From: an uncultured bacterium
Lineage (GTDB): Bacteria; Patescibacteria; JAEDAM01; Absconditabacterales; Absconditicoccaceae
Direction: 5' to 3'
Length of the DNA stretch: 10,233 bases
Assembly (NCBI GenBank): GCA_937950065.1
Contig: CALFEN010000249.1
Span: 1-10,233, forward strand
This document shows, piece after piece, positions 1 through 6,418 of this stretch (the stretch's first letter is position 1; every line of letters begins with the position of its first letter). The notes below the pieces were generated by a model. The model was not told where the DNA came from. It ran no database searches and saw nothing but the letters and a program-made list of their open reading frames with translations. The position numbers and the translations under genes were made by a program.

Positions 1-479
1 AAAAGTTCTATATGTTTTAATTTATTATTTTTATCTACCACAATCTTTATTTTGCCGTACTCGTCCATGTATTTCTTTTCAAAGATCGCAAGTCTTTTTT
101 CGAGTTTTGCAATATCTTTATCTCTATCAATAAATTTAGATTTCATAGTAGCGATAATAGACTTTGCATTTGGCAAAAATTTATTCTTGATATAAAAATC
201 ATACCAATATTCATAGTGGGTATATTCTACACAAAAATCAGGGTTGTATTTATATCTGTTTTGTTGATAATCTTGCAAAAATTCTGTCAAGAAAAGCATC
301 AGATTTTCTATCTTTTCCTTTGTTTTTACGTTTGTTTCTGCCTTATATCTTTGATTTAGACTCAAGAATAATTCATTGTATTTACCATGAACTATAAATT
401 TGATCTCATCAATCTGCAGACTATCAAGATTATCTCATATAAATGAGAGGAATCTATCAAAATTCATTTTATTAGACAT
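1..479 (-). CDS. Unrecognised protein, start only (truncated by window edge)
   Basis: I do not recognise this protein. With TGA as Gly it reads openly from ATG at 479 to the window edge, 159 residues, with no stop. It has one in-frame TGA (residue 15, in SFIGDNL). The visible part is hydrophilic and probably helical, rich in Lys, Asp and Tyr, with an aromatic patch (THYEYWYDFYIKNKF) about two thirds along and a charged helix after it. No signal peptide or membrane segment is seen. The ATG overlaps the last 8 bases of the upstream pilus ATPase gene (ATGTCTAA), so the two are probably translationally coupled and share the 1711-1738 promoter; a second in-frame ATG at 467 lies just past that stop and could be used instead. 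The context suggests, but does not prove, a link to pilus or secretion machinery. Confidence 0.75.
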
Positions 480-1668
480 CTCTAAAAGCTAAAATATTTT
501 TTAATTCAGTAAATCAGAATGCTACTTTTAGTAGTCAATCTTGGTAGAGATTTAAATAATTTTTTTGGTCCATTAATTTATCCCAATTTTCTTTTTCATG
601 ATCTTCTGTTATCCACCTTGAGAAGTCAGAATCAAAATAAATTACTTCGTGTACAGCAAGTCTTCACTTTGTTCAAGTGTTTAAACATCTGTCACATCAT
701 ACAGGCTTTTTTAATCATATATTTCATTTAACTGAATCCCGTAACTTACCAAGTCCTTCGCTAATAACTTTTTCTTCATATTCTTCTATTTCTTTTGGTT
801 GAGCACAAGTACAGAATTTTTTTACCAATCTCTGTGATACCACCAATTTTAATGAAGAAGCCAAAAGATATGGTTCTATTCACATATTTGTAAGTCTTTC
901 AACTACTCAAATTCATCTATTGGCATGGATAGTTCCCAATACCAAATGTCATGTCAATGAAGCTTCTACAGCAAGTTTTGCTGTCTCTCTATCACGAATC
1001 TCTCATACAAGTATAATATCAGGATCCTGCCTCAACAAAGTCCTAAGACCAGCTGAAAAGTCATATCATATATCTGAATTAACCTGTGACTGATTCATAC
1101 CGTCAAGTCTATATTCTACAGGATCTTCCAGTGTAGATATATTGTAAGCTGCAGGATTAAAAGAATTGAGCATCGCATAAAGTGTTGTTGTTTTTCATGA
1201 TCATGTAGGACCACTAACCAATAATAATCATTCCTTAAGTCAAAGAGATTTTTTTACAATTTCAGCATTAAAACTATTTAATCAAAGGGAATTTACATCA
1301 AGCAAAGCATTATCTTTCTTGAGAACTCTGATAACAGTCTTTTCTCAATACAAAATAGGGAAAGTTGAAACTCTCATATCAATATCTTCTCCATTGGAAA
1401 ATTTATAAACGATCTGTCAGTCCTGAGGTTTTCTATTCTCATCTATTTTTAGTCTGGCAAGTATTTTTATACGAGAAATTATACTATCTCTATTTGAGTT
1501 ATTTATTTCATACATAGAATACATATCGCCATCTATACGGAATCTCACTAAAAAAAATTCTTTTTGTGGTTCAAAATGGATATCTGAAGCTCATTTATTG
1601 ATTGCCTCTGTAAAAACCATATCTACAAATTGAATAACGTTGTCTATAAAATCGATTTTTTGAGCCAT
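472..1668 (-). CDS. pilB: Type IV pilus assembly / type II secretion ATPase, PilB/GspE family, short form
   Basis: A 398-residue cytoplasmic AAA-like ATPase that would power pilin or pseudopilin assembly at the inner membrane. Motifs in order: GASDIHFEP (26-34) and FRIDGDMY (43-50) of the N2 domain; Walker A GPTGSGKTT (153-161); Asp box with EDPVEY (181-186); Walker B region LRQDPDIILVGEIRD (212-226); His box TGHLVLGTIHAN (239-250); a cysteine region FCTC (285-288) and CDRC (325-328) of the metal-binding insert found in PilB/GspE and absent from PilT. About 21 TGA codons are read as Gly, including two Walker A glycines, the Gly of VGEIRD and that of the His box. PilB is usually about 560 residues; here the N-terminal N1 domain is absent, because the ATG at 1668 sits 43 bases after a consensus promoter. 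The first Cys pair is C-x-C rather than the usual C-x-x-C. Ends with TAA, overlapping the next gene. PilB and GspE cannot be told apart without neighbouring pilus genes. Confidence 0.92.
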
Positions 1669-1710
1669 TTTTGTTTTTTATTAAATAATTTGAAAAAACT
1701 TATTTAAACA

Positions 1711-1738
1711 ATTATATTCAAAAAAATTGCTTTGTCAA
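1711..1738 (-). promoter_or_regulatory. Sigma-70-type promoter of the PilB-like gene
   Basis: On the minus strand a perfect -35 TTGACA (1738-1733) is followed by a 16-bp spacer and a perfect -10 TATAAT (1716-1711). The start point would be near 1704, giving a leader of about 36 nt before ATG 1668. No Shine-Dalgarno precedes the ATG; the leader is A/T only apart from single bases. Confidence 0.8.
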
Positions 1739-1784
1739 AAAAAAATATAGTTTTTTTTGTGGAGATTTGAGATGCTGGGATAAT

Positions 1785-1799
1785 TTAATCCTTAATCAT
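1785..1799 (-). CDS. Possible 4-codon leader ORF (M-I-K-D)
   Basis: On the minus strand ATG ATT AAG GAT TAA is preceded by GAGG (1808-1805) with 5 nt between, one of only two good Shine-Dalgarno sequences seen in the window. It lies about 24 nt downstream of the 1830-1857 promoter and 47 bases ahead of the -35 of the PilB-like gene. It could be a leader or regulatory ORF, or chance. Too short to judge on its own. Confidence 0.2.
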   Translation of the reverse strand: MIKD

Positions 1800-1829
1800 A
1801 TCTACCTCAATAAATATTTTTCAAATAAT

Positions 1830-1857
1830 ATTATAACAGATTTGTAAAAAATTTCAA
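1830..1857 (-). promoter_or_regulatory. Second upstream promoter candidate, extended -10 type
   Basis: On the minus strand -35 TTGAAA (1857-1852), 16-bp spacer, -10 TATAAT (1835-1830), with TG one base upstream of the -10 (extended -10). It would transcribe toward the PilB-like gene, in tandem with the promoter at 1711-1738, through the tiny ORF at 1785-1799. It may add a longer leader to the pilus mRNA. Confidence 0.6.
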
Positions 1858-1881
1858 CCTATTTTGATGGATAATAAAACT

Positions 1882-1938
1882 CCGTCTCTGCCTCCGACTT
1901 TATCCGTGCACTGAACGATGGTTGGGCAGAGATAACGG
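1882..1938 (-). terminator. GC-rich inverted repeat after the 170-residue gene, possible terminator or structured RNA
   Basis: TCTCTGCC (1885-1892) is the exact inverse complement of GGCAGAGA (1925-1932); CCG (1882-1884) with CGG (1936-1938) extends the stem past a 3-nt bulge. The 32-nt interior can form a smaller hairpin (ATCCGT against ACGAT). On the minus strand the stem is followed by a T-rich run (TTTTATTAT). It begins 11 bases after the TAG of the upstream gene, so a terminator is the simplest reading, but the long structured loop is unusual for one, and the patch is much richer in GC than its flanks. Confidence 0.45.
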
Positions 1939-1948
1939 TAGGAAAAAA

Positions 1949-2461
1949 CTAAGACTTTTTTGGAAGATTATATAAATCCATTTCAAATTTCTCATTATAT
2001 ATTTTTCAATACCTACTTTTATATTTTATTTTTATAATTAAATCTTTATCTCTTTCGTCTCATTCATTACAACTAATTATATCAAATCTCGTTATCCATT
2101 TATCATTTGTTTTAAAATAATTAAGAACTTCCCAATTTAAATTAAATTTTTGAGGTTTTTTTATATATTCAATACTAACATCATATGCTACTCAATTTCA
2201 AATATTTTCTAATATAATTTGTCTATGTCAATCTTGCCTATATCCATCAATTATTACTTCTGGTTCACTACCAATTTCCCTTATCTTTTCTGTTTCTTTT
2301 AAGTATAAATATGTTATGATTGCTAAAAAAATAGAGCAAAAAAGATTAAATACAGGTATAAGAAGTTCTTTATTTTGAAATATAGAATATAATCAAGCTA
2401 TAAGTACTATAATACAAACTATAATAAAATAAATATCTGATTTCTCTTTTATATTAAACAT
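1949..2461 (-). CDS. Unknown membrane-anchored protein, two N-terminal membrane segments
   Basis: A 170-residue protein, not recognised. It has two hydrophobic segments (about residues 10-27 and 34-54), then a soluble domain of about 115 residues. That domain starts with EVIIDGYRQ and LENIGNGVAYDVSIEYI (84-100), a pattern resembling small beta-rich domains attached to membrane helices in many bacterial hypothetical proteins (NxGxGxAxDV-like). Six TGA codons are read as Gly, including the first Gly of IGNG. Stop is TAG, the only TAG stop seen. The start is the ATG at 2461, about 25 nt downstream of the start point expected from promoter 2493-2520; it lacks a Shine-Dalgarno. It appears to be a single-gene unit between the PriA remnant and the pilus ATPase. 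No function is assigned. Confidence 0.8.
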
Positions 2462-2473
2462 TTTAAATTTATT

Positions 2474-2495
2474 ACTATTAAAATATATTAATAGT
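2474..2495. repeat. Inverted repeat at the transcription start of the 170-residue gene
   Basis: ACTATTA (2474-2480) and TAATAGT (2489-2495) are 7-bp perfect inverted arms separated by 8 bases. The repeat overlaps the end of the -10 and the expected start point, the position of a repressor operator. In such AT-rich DNA, chance is a real alternative. Confidence 0.3.
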
Positions 2496-2520
2496 ATAAT
2501 GTCTTATTTTCAAAAATCAA
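2493..2520 (-). promoter_or_regulatory. Promoter of the 170-residue membrane protein gene
   Basis: On the minus strand -35 TTGATT (2520-2515), 16-bp spacer, -10 TATACT (2498-2493). It lies in the short gap between the PriA remnant (stop at 2541) and ATG 2461 and gives a leader of about 25 nt. Confidence 0.6.
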
Positions 2521-2540
2521 GAGAATATTAAACAAATGTT

Positions 2541-3581
2541 TTAGATAATATTTCCTGGCTCCCGATCAAGTTTGAAGCCTCTTTCATAGATTTTTAGCTT
2601 CTCAAACGCTGCGTCCAAAAACGGTCTAAGGTCTTTGGATTTCAAAATAATATTATATCTGTATTTACCAAAAATCTTGTATATCAGCGGTGGAGTAGAA
2701 AATATTTCCAAATCTTTTAATCACATATTTTCCTTGAGGAAAAGCAGTTCCTGATAAAGCTTATTTGTCTGCCCAAAAAGATTTTCTTCTATCTCGTTTT
2801 TGTAGAGTATCACTGCCATTTCCACGTATGGAGGATATTCAAAGTCCTCTCTAAATTTTAGTTCTTCTTTTCTAAAACCCTCAAAATCAAGTTTACAGGC
2901 GTTTTTGATAGTATAGTTTTCTATATTAAAACTTTGCACAAGGAAAGTTTTTGTTTTGTGCTTCTGAAACGTTTCATAAAGGAAAAGGAAATTTCCGAGA
3001 TTTGAGTTAAAATCCGGGATATTTAATCACAAGTCAGCATTGAGAAAGATTATAAGATCAAAAGTAATATCTTTGATAGGCGTAGTAAGAAGTGAAGTTC
3101 CGATGATTATATTATTCTTTTTTAGTTCCTGATAAATTCTTTCTATCTTCGCAGTGCTGTTGGCTGTCTCGCTTTCTATGATCACAGATTTTTTACCAAA
3201 CTGTTCCAGCAGAAGCTCCGAGATTTTCTGGGTTCAGACACCGTAAGGTTTGATATTGTATCAACCGCAGTTTGGGCATTTTTCCAGAGTATTGTAAGCT
3301 TTTTTGCAGATATGACATATCCCAAAAAAATTTCATCATTTATCCATATGATAAGATACCGAAACGTCGCAATTATCACATTTGGGTATATAACCGCAGT
3401 CCTGGCACAAAACGCCGGAAGAATATCATTTTTTGTTTACTATAATAGCTATTTTTTTTCACTGGTTTATATATTTTTTGATTCATCACAAAACAAGCTC
3501 GGAAAAAACTTTATTTTTTTCTTCCAGCATATTTATCAGATAAATTTTTTTTTGACCGTGATCAAACAATTCGTAAGCCAT
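2541..3581 (-). CDS. priA: Primosomal protein N' (PriA) remnant: zinc domain and C-terminal part only, no ATPase lobe
   Basis: PriA is a 3'-5' helicase of about 730 residues that restarts stalled replication forks. This ORF is 346 residues and matches only the C-terminal half. Present: IAIIVNKKGYSSGVLCQDCG (44-63), corresponding to the NRRGY segment; all eight zinc cysteines (59, 62, 68, 71, 89, 92, 102, 105) with CDNCDVSVSYH and CHICKKAYNTLEKCPNCGG; GVGTQKISELL (114-124); LNADLGLNIPDF (180-191); and FREDFEYPPYVEMAVI (243-258) of the C-terminal domain. Missing: the 3'-DNA-binding domain and the whole DEAD lobe with Walker A and DEEH. Motif V (GTQMxxKGHDF in the family) has become GTSLLTTPIKDI, and motif VI (GRAGR) is gone. 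Ten TGA codons are read as Gly. In-frame TAA lies 5 codons upstream of ATG 3581, so the short form is real unless the assembly is wrong. It starts 19 bases after the DUF2798 gene and probably shares its promoter. Confidence 0.88.
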
Positions 3582-3600
3582 TTGTAAATATTCTTATAGA

Positions 3601-4074
3601 TTAATGTGCTGCATTATGTTTTATAAACATTTTCCTAAAGACATAGCGAACTAATGGACCTGCTACAAATATTTGTAGTGGTAAAGCCATTATGAAATTT
3701 AGACAGATAGAAGTCAAAAGTAGCGGCACGAAATTTGCTACAAACCCATAATGTCTAAATACAGCTATAAAACTCATTAAAGGCACCATAACACATACAG
3801 TGCATACAGAAATGGCAAGTATTATATGTATAGCTTTGTCTTCTCTAGGATTTACTATACGGAAAGCTAATCTTTTTGCAATCTTATTTCATATAAAATA
3901 TGCAACAAATAAGGCTATAATATAATCTAATGGAAAGTCCTCTATCCCCACTGCAAACGTAGAATTGTGCAGTCACCCTGAACCTAGAGCGATATTGTAT
4001 ATACCCATTACATAGGCCATCACAGCGGCCATCATTACAGTAAACACTACTTCTTGGAATTTTGTTTTTGGCAT
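3601..4074 (-). CDS. DUF2798-family four-helix membrane protein
   Basis: A 157-residue integral membrane protein of unknown function. It opens with MPKTKFQEVVFTVMMAAVMA and continues VMGIYNIALGSGGLHN, then KRLAFRIVNPREDK (68-80), a pattern I recognise as the DUF2798 family. Four membrane segments are expected near 9-30, 48-66, 82-105 and 117-145. The two halves look like an internal duplication: each has a first helix, a Gly-containing loop, a second helix, then a basic end (NKIAKRLAFRIV and GPLVRYVFRKMF). Two TGA codons are read as Gly (residues 34 and 62). It is preceded by its own promoter and followed after 19 bases by the PriA remnant. No link between the two functions is known to me. 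Confidence 0.82.
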
Positions 4075-4107
4075 TTTTTTAAGAGTTAATTTTTAAAGCA
4101 AATATCT

Positions 4108-4135
4108 ATTTTACTGATTTTGAAAAATTTTTCAA
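4108..4135 (-). promoter_or_regulatory. Promoter of the DUF2798 / PriA-remnant unit
   Basis: On the minus strand -35 TTGAAA (4135-4130), 16-bp spacer, -10 TAAAAT (4113-4108). The start point is expected near 4101, with a leader of about 27 nt to ATG 4074 and no Shine-Dalgarno. Confidence 0.6.
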
Positions 4136-4136
4136 A
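4119..4136. repeat. 18-bp perfect palindrome over the -35 of the DUF2798 promoter
   Basis: TTTGAAAAATTTTTCAAA is a perfect palindrome that contains the -35 hexamer and most of the spacer. This is a natural site for a dimeric regulator. It is all A/T apart from one G and one C, so chance formation and simple DNA curvature must be considered. Confidence 0.4.
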
Positions 4137-4219
4137 GGGAATTTTGAATAAAATTATGCAGAGGGGAGAAAATAAAAGTATATTAATTTAGATATAAAAT
4201 CTTGATAAAAATAAATAAC

Positions 4220-4247
4220 TTGATTTTTTGAAAGAAATAGTTAAATT
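4220..4247 (+). promoter_or_regulatory. Promoter of the 4254-4490 transcription unit, near-copy of the rnpB promoter
   Basis: -35 TTGATT (4220-4225), 16-bp spacer, -10 TAAATT (4242-4247). The 13 bases ACTTGATTTTTTG (4218-4230) are identical to those at 4561-4573 in front of rnpB, with the same spacing to the -10. The start point would be near 4254. Confidence 0.55.
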
Positions 4248-4299
4248 ACTAACCTAGGTTAAGGGAGATAAAATCAACACAAACATTGAGGAGTCCGCC

Positions 4300-4428
4300 A
4301 TGTGCGATAGCAGTGTAATCGGGTTGGAGGAAGAACCGGAACCAGCAAAACCTGAACAGGCAGAGCAACCGGAAGGAGAACCCGCGGAAGTCGATAAAGA
4401 CCCCGACGGCACCGCCAAAACCTCGTGA
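4300..4428 (+). CDS. Possible 42-residue acidic, Glu/Pro-rich peptide ending in TGA
   Basis: ATG 4300 follows GAGGAG (4288-4293) with 6 nt between, the best Shine-Dalgarno in the window. The peptide begins MCDSSVIGLEEEPEPAKPEQ and stays rich in Glu, Pro and Ala up to GTAKTS, then TGA at 4426-4428, then a terminator hairpin at 4454-4478. If TGA is Gly, as in all neighbours, it would run on to TAA at 4513-4515 (71 residues) straight through the hairpin, with a basic tail unlike the first part. So the ORF makes sense mainly if TGA is a stop, which contradicts the genome. Either it is foreign DNA using the standard code, or it is a chance reading of a structured RNA. Codons are GC-rich, unlike the other genes. 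Confidence 0.3.
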   Translation: MCDSSVIGLEEEPEPAKPEQAEQPEGEPAEVDKDPDGTAKTS

Positions 4429-4452
4429 AAAATAAAACCTTTAACCTATTGC

Positions 4453-4490
4453 TGGGCGGCGGAGAACCTCCGTCGCCCAAAATTATTTTA
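4453..4490 (+). terminator. Rho-independent terminator of the 4254 unit
   Basis: An 11-bp stem GGGCGGCGGAG (4454-4464) with CTCCGTCGCCC (4468-4478), one G-T wobble, 3-nt loop AAC, followed by AAAATTATTTTAT. The U-run is broken by A but the stem is very strong. The other side (minus strand) lacks an immediate T-run, so it acts on the plus strand. From here to 4560 I see only AT-rich DNA without features. Confidence 0.6.
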
Positions 4491-4562
4491 TAAAATTTAT
4501 ATCAATCTTATATAACCATATACCTTATAAAAAACATATTTACAAGGTAAATAAATTTGTAC

Positions 4563-4590
4563 TTGATTTTTTGGAAATTATAAATAATAT
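4563..4590 (+). promoter_or_regulatory. rnpB promoter
   Basis: -35 TTGATT (4563-4568), 16-bp spacer, -10 TAATAT (4585-4590), placing the start about 7 bases on at 4597-4598, exactly where the P1 helix of RNase P RNA begins. Confidence 0.75.
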
Positions 4591-4597
4591 TGTATAT

Positions 4598-4954
4598 AAC
4601 CTTGATAAGGCAATATGTCCGCAAAAACGGATAAGGAAAGTCCCAGCACTAAAAAAAAGATAAAAGTTAACGGCTTGTGGATAGCTATAAGCCCAAAGGA
4701 AAGTGCCACAGAAACGTAAACTATCTCTTTTCGACTATTGAACAGAGAAAAAGATGCAACGTGAAGATGTATTGATTTTATCACTGCTACTTCTACTCAG
4801 TTATTGAGATTTGATAACGAGTGGTAAACCCTATCTTGTGCAAGCTTATCTTGGCTCATTTATGAGTAATATTTCAAGAACAGTGCTTGATATCAGGTAA
4901 AACCTGATCCAGACAAATTTTGCCTAATACAGAACTGGGCTTATTATCAAGGTT
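4598..4954 (+). ncRNA. rnpB: RNase P RNA (catalytic subunit of RNase P)
   Basis: The ribozyme that removes 5' leaders from tRNA precursors, about 357 nt. Visible landmarks: P1 is an 11-bp perfect pairing of AACCTTGATAA (4598-4608) with TTATCAAGGTT (4944-4954). The first conserved region is GGAAAGTCCCAGC (4635-4647). The second is AGGAAAGTGCCACAGAAAC (4697-4715). The third contains GGTAAACCCTATC (4823-4835) followed by GTGCAAGC. The 3' region is ACAGAACTGGGCTTAT (4929-4944), matching the family signature ACAGAACCCGGCTTAT. The change to CTGGG (4935-4939) is matched by CCCAG at 4642-4646, so pairing is kept. Promoter directly upstream; terminator 27 nt after the 3' end. It is read on the plus strand, opposite to the flanking protein genes. 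Confidence 0.95.
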
Positions 4955-4980
4955 AAACTGCAAAAAAGTATCTAAATATA

Positions 4981-5011
4981 AAAAAACACGAAGATCGTTC
5001 GTGTTTTTTTT
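4981..5011. terminator. Bidirectional terminator between rnpB and the aldehyde dehydrogenase gene
   Basis: Stem CACGAA (4987-4992) with TTCGTG (4998-5003), loop GATCG, flanked by A-run 4981-4986 and T-run 5004-5011 that extend the stem and give a U-tract on either strand. It serves rnpB (ends 4954) and the converging dehydrogenase gene (stop 5030). Confidence 0.9.
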
Positions 5012-5029
5012 GATAGCAAATATAATTTT

Positions 5030-6388
5030 TTAATATATTATTACCTTTTCATTGGTAAAAGTTTTTATTCATTGTTCTCCAAGTTCTTTACCATAGCCAG
5101 TATTTTTGATTCAACCGTAAGGAAGAAATGCATAACTTGTAACAATCCTGTTTATACTGACATTAGCTACATCAAGTTTTGAAGCTATATAACTTTTTTG
5201 TTCTGCATCATCACCAAAAATACTTGCTCACAGTCCAAATACAGAATTATTTGCAAGGGCAATAATATCTTCTATATCTTTTGCTTTGCAGACAGCAGCT
5301 ACAGGTCAAAAAGTTTCTTCATCAAAAACTCTCATTCAAGGCTTTACATCTCCGATCACTGTCGGTGTATAAAAATTTCATTCTCATTCTATAATCTTGC
5401 CGCCGGTAAGTAATTTAGCACCTGCTTTGATACTATCCTGCACTTGTTGATCCAAGCCAAATACAGCATTTTTTTTGGCAAGAGGTCAAATCTTTGTATC
5501 AGCAAGCATAGGATCTCAAACTTTAAGATTACTTACAGCTTCAGCAAATTTAGTACAGAATTCGTCGTAAACACTTTCAAGGATTATAAATCTTTTGGAA
5601 GAATTACATTTTTGTCAGGCGTTGGAAAATCTTCACTGTATAGCAAAAGGAATAATCTTGTCTACATCATCTGTATGCATAAGTATAAAACTGTCGCTTC
5701 ATCAAAGTTCAAGGACGCTAGGTTTGAGATATTGTCATGCAAACTGCCCTATTTCTTTTCAAACTTTTTCACTTCATGTACAGTTACTTCATCTCACAGC
5801 AGGATGAGATATAATATATTCTGTCAATTCATAGTTCAGAAACATATTCTGATAAACTCATTTTGGGAATCCTGCTTGTTGAAACAATCGCTCAATTTTT
5901 TCTGCAACTTGAGGGACATTGGAAGCATGCTTCATCAACACAACGTTACCTGCCATAATATTTGGCACTGCATTTCTCAATACTTGATTAAAAGGATAAT
6001 TCCATGGTGAAACTGAAAATAATACTCCGAGCGGTTCATAGACTATTTTGCCTTTGAGTCATCATTCATCAAAAGGTTTGTCTGCCAAAAGCCTCTCTGC
6101 ATTGTCAGCAAAAAATCTTACGTTCACAGCAGATTTTTTGACATCTCACTGTGCATCTTTAAAAAGCATTCACATTTCCAGAGTATTTAGTTTGGCAAGC
6201 TCTTCAAAGTTTGCATCCATAATTTCTGCAAGTTTATGAAAAAGTCCTGCTCTGTATTGGAACGTGGTCTGTTTTCGTTCGTGGAAGGCTTGCTGTGCTT
6301 GAGATATAGCCTGATCCACTTGATTTTTGTCCATATAGCTGTATTGCTTCATGGTTTGTCCTGTTGTTGGATTTATAGATTTTATCAT
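5030..6388 (-). CDS. NAD(P)-dependent aldehyde dehydrogenase, succinate-semialdehyde (Sad/YneI) type
   Basis: A complete cytoplasmic aldehyde dehydrogenase of 452 residues (E. coli Sad/YneI about 462). It oxidises an aldehyde to the acid with NAD(P)+; the likely substrate is succinate semialdehyde, inferred from similarity to Sad in INPTTGQ, PWNYPFNQVLRNAVP, LMKHASNVP, ELGGSDSFI and AGQKCNSSKRFII. Active-site residues: Asn130 in PWNYPF, Lys153, Glu227 in ELGG, nucleophile Cys261, and the EETFGP motif (357-362). NCTGSEKVG (202-210) is the cofactor-loop TGS motif; NCTGS is less usual than FTGS. About 22 TGA codons are read as Gly, among them both glycines of ELGG, the Gly before the catalytic Cys and that of TFGP. 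ATG 6388 begins at SINPTTG, the normal N-terminus, about 24 nt after the expected start point. Single-gene unit between two terminators. Substrate certainty is moderate. Confidence 0.93.
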
Positions 6389-6418
6389 CTTTGTTATAGT
6401 TATAAAATAAATCTGATT

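Larger units (their letters stand above)
4254..4490 (+). ncRNA. Candidate structured RNA of about 195-235 nt (may instead be a short mRNA)
   Basis: The stretch from the expected start point to the terminator is far richer in GC than its surroundings. The 5' end TAGGTTAA (4255-4262) is exactly complementary to TTAACCTA (4441-4448), just before the terminator, and GG/CC extends the helix past one bulged base. Further colinear pairs exist inside: GAGG 4288-4291 with CCTC 4421-4424, GTGC 4302-4305 with GCAC 4409-4412, TCGGG 4319-4323 with CCCGA 4402-4406. A closing helix starting at the transcription start is the arrangement also seen in the neighbouring rnpB. The length would suit a 6S-like RNA, but I see no diagnostic motif. 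It is not tmRNA (no tRNA-like 3' end) or SRP RNA (no GGAAG-loop helix I can place). The competing reading is the small ORF at 4300-4428. Confidence 0.4.

Noticed and set aside
1867..1935. 22-codon plus-strand ORF (MDNKTPSLPP...) with TGA as Gly
   Set aside because: It coincides with the inverted repeat at 1882-1938, has no Shine-Dalgarno and no promoter I can place on that strand; more likely a by-product of the structured element.
1785..1965. Minus-strand open frame through the inverted repeat containing KVGGRDGVLLSIKIG
   Set aside because: Open for about 60 codons but with no ATG at its upstream end, and it spans a hairpin and a promoter; treated as non-coding.
3312..3587. Plus-strand 91-codon frame
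   Set aside because: Antisense to the zinc-domain part of the PriA remnant; a shadow of AT-rich coding DNA.
4254..4448. tmRNA or SRP RNA as identity of the structured unit
   Set aside because: No CCA-type tRNA-like 3' end or tag-peptide-like ORF for tmRNA, and no convincing SRP domain IV loop; only a general fold argument remains.
4274..4480. Minus-strand 68-codon frame over the GC-rich unit
   Set aside because: Arg/Leu/Pro-rich translation of the antisense strand of the 4254-4490 unit; no start signal and it contains the terminator stem.
5444..6010. Plus-strand open frame of 188 codons
   Set aside because: It lies wholly antisense to the aldehyde dehydrogenase, whose motifs and code-25 frame are unambiguous; the peptide is Ser/Cys/Phe-rich with no family resemblance.
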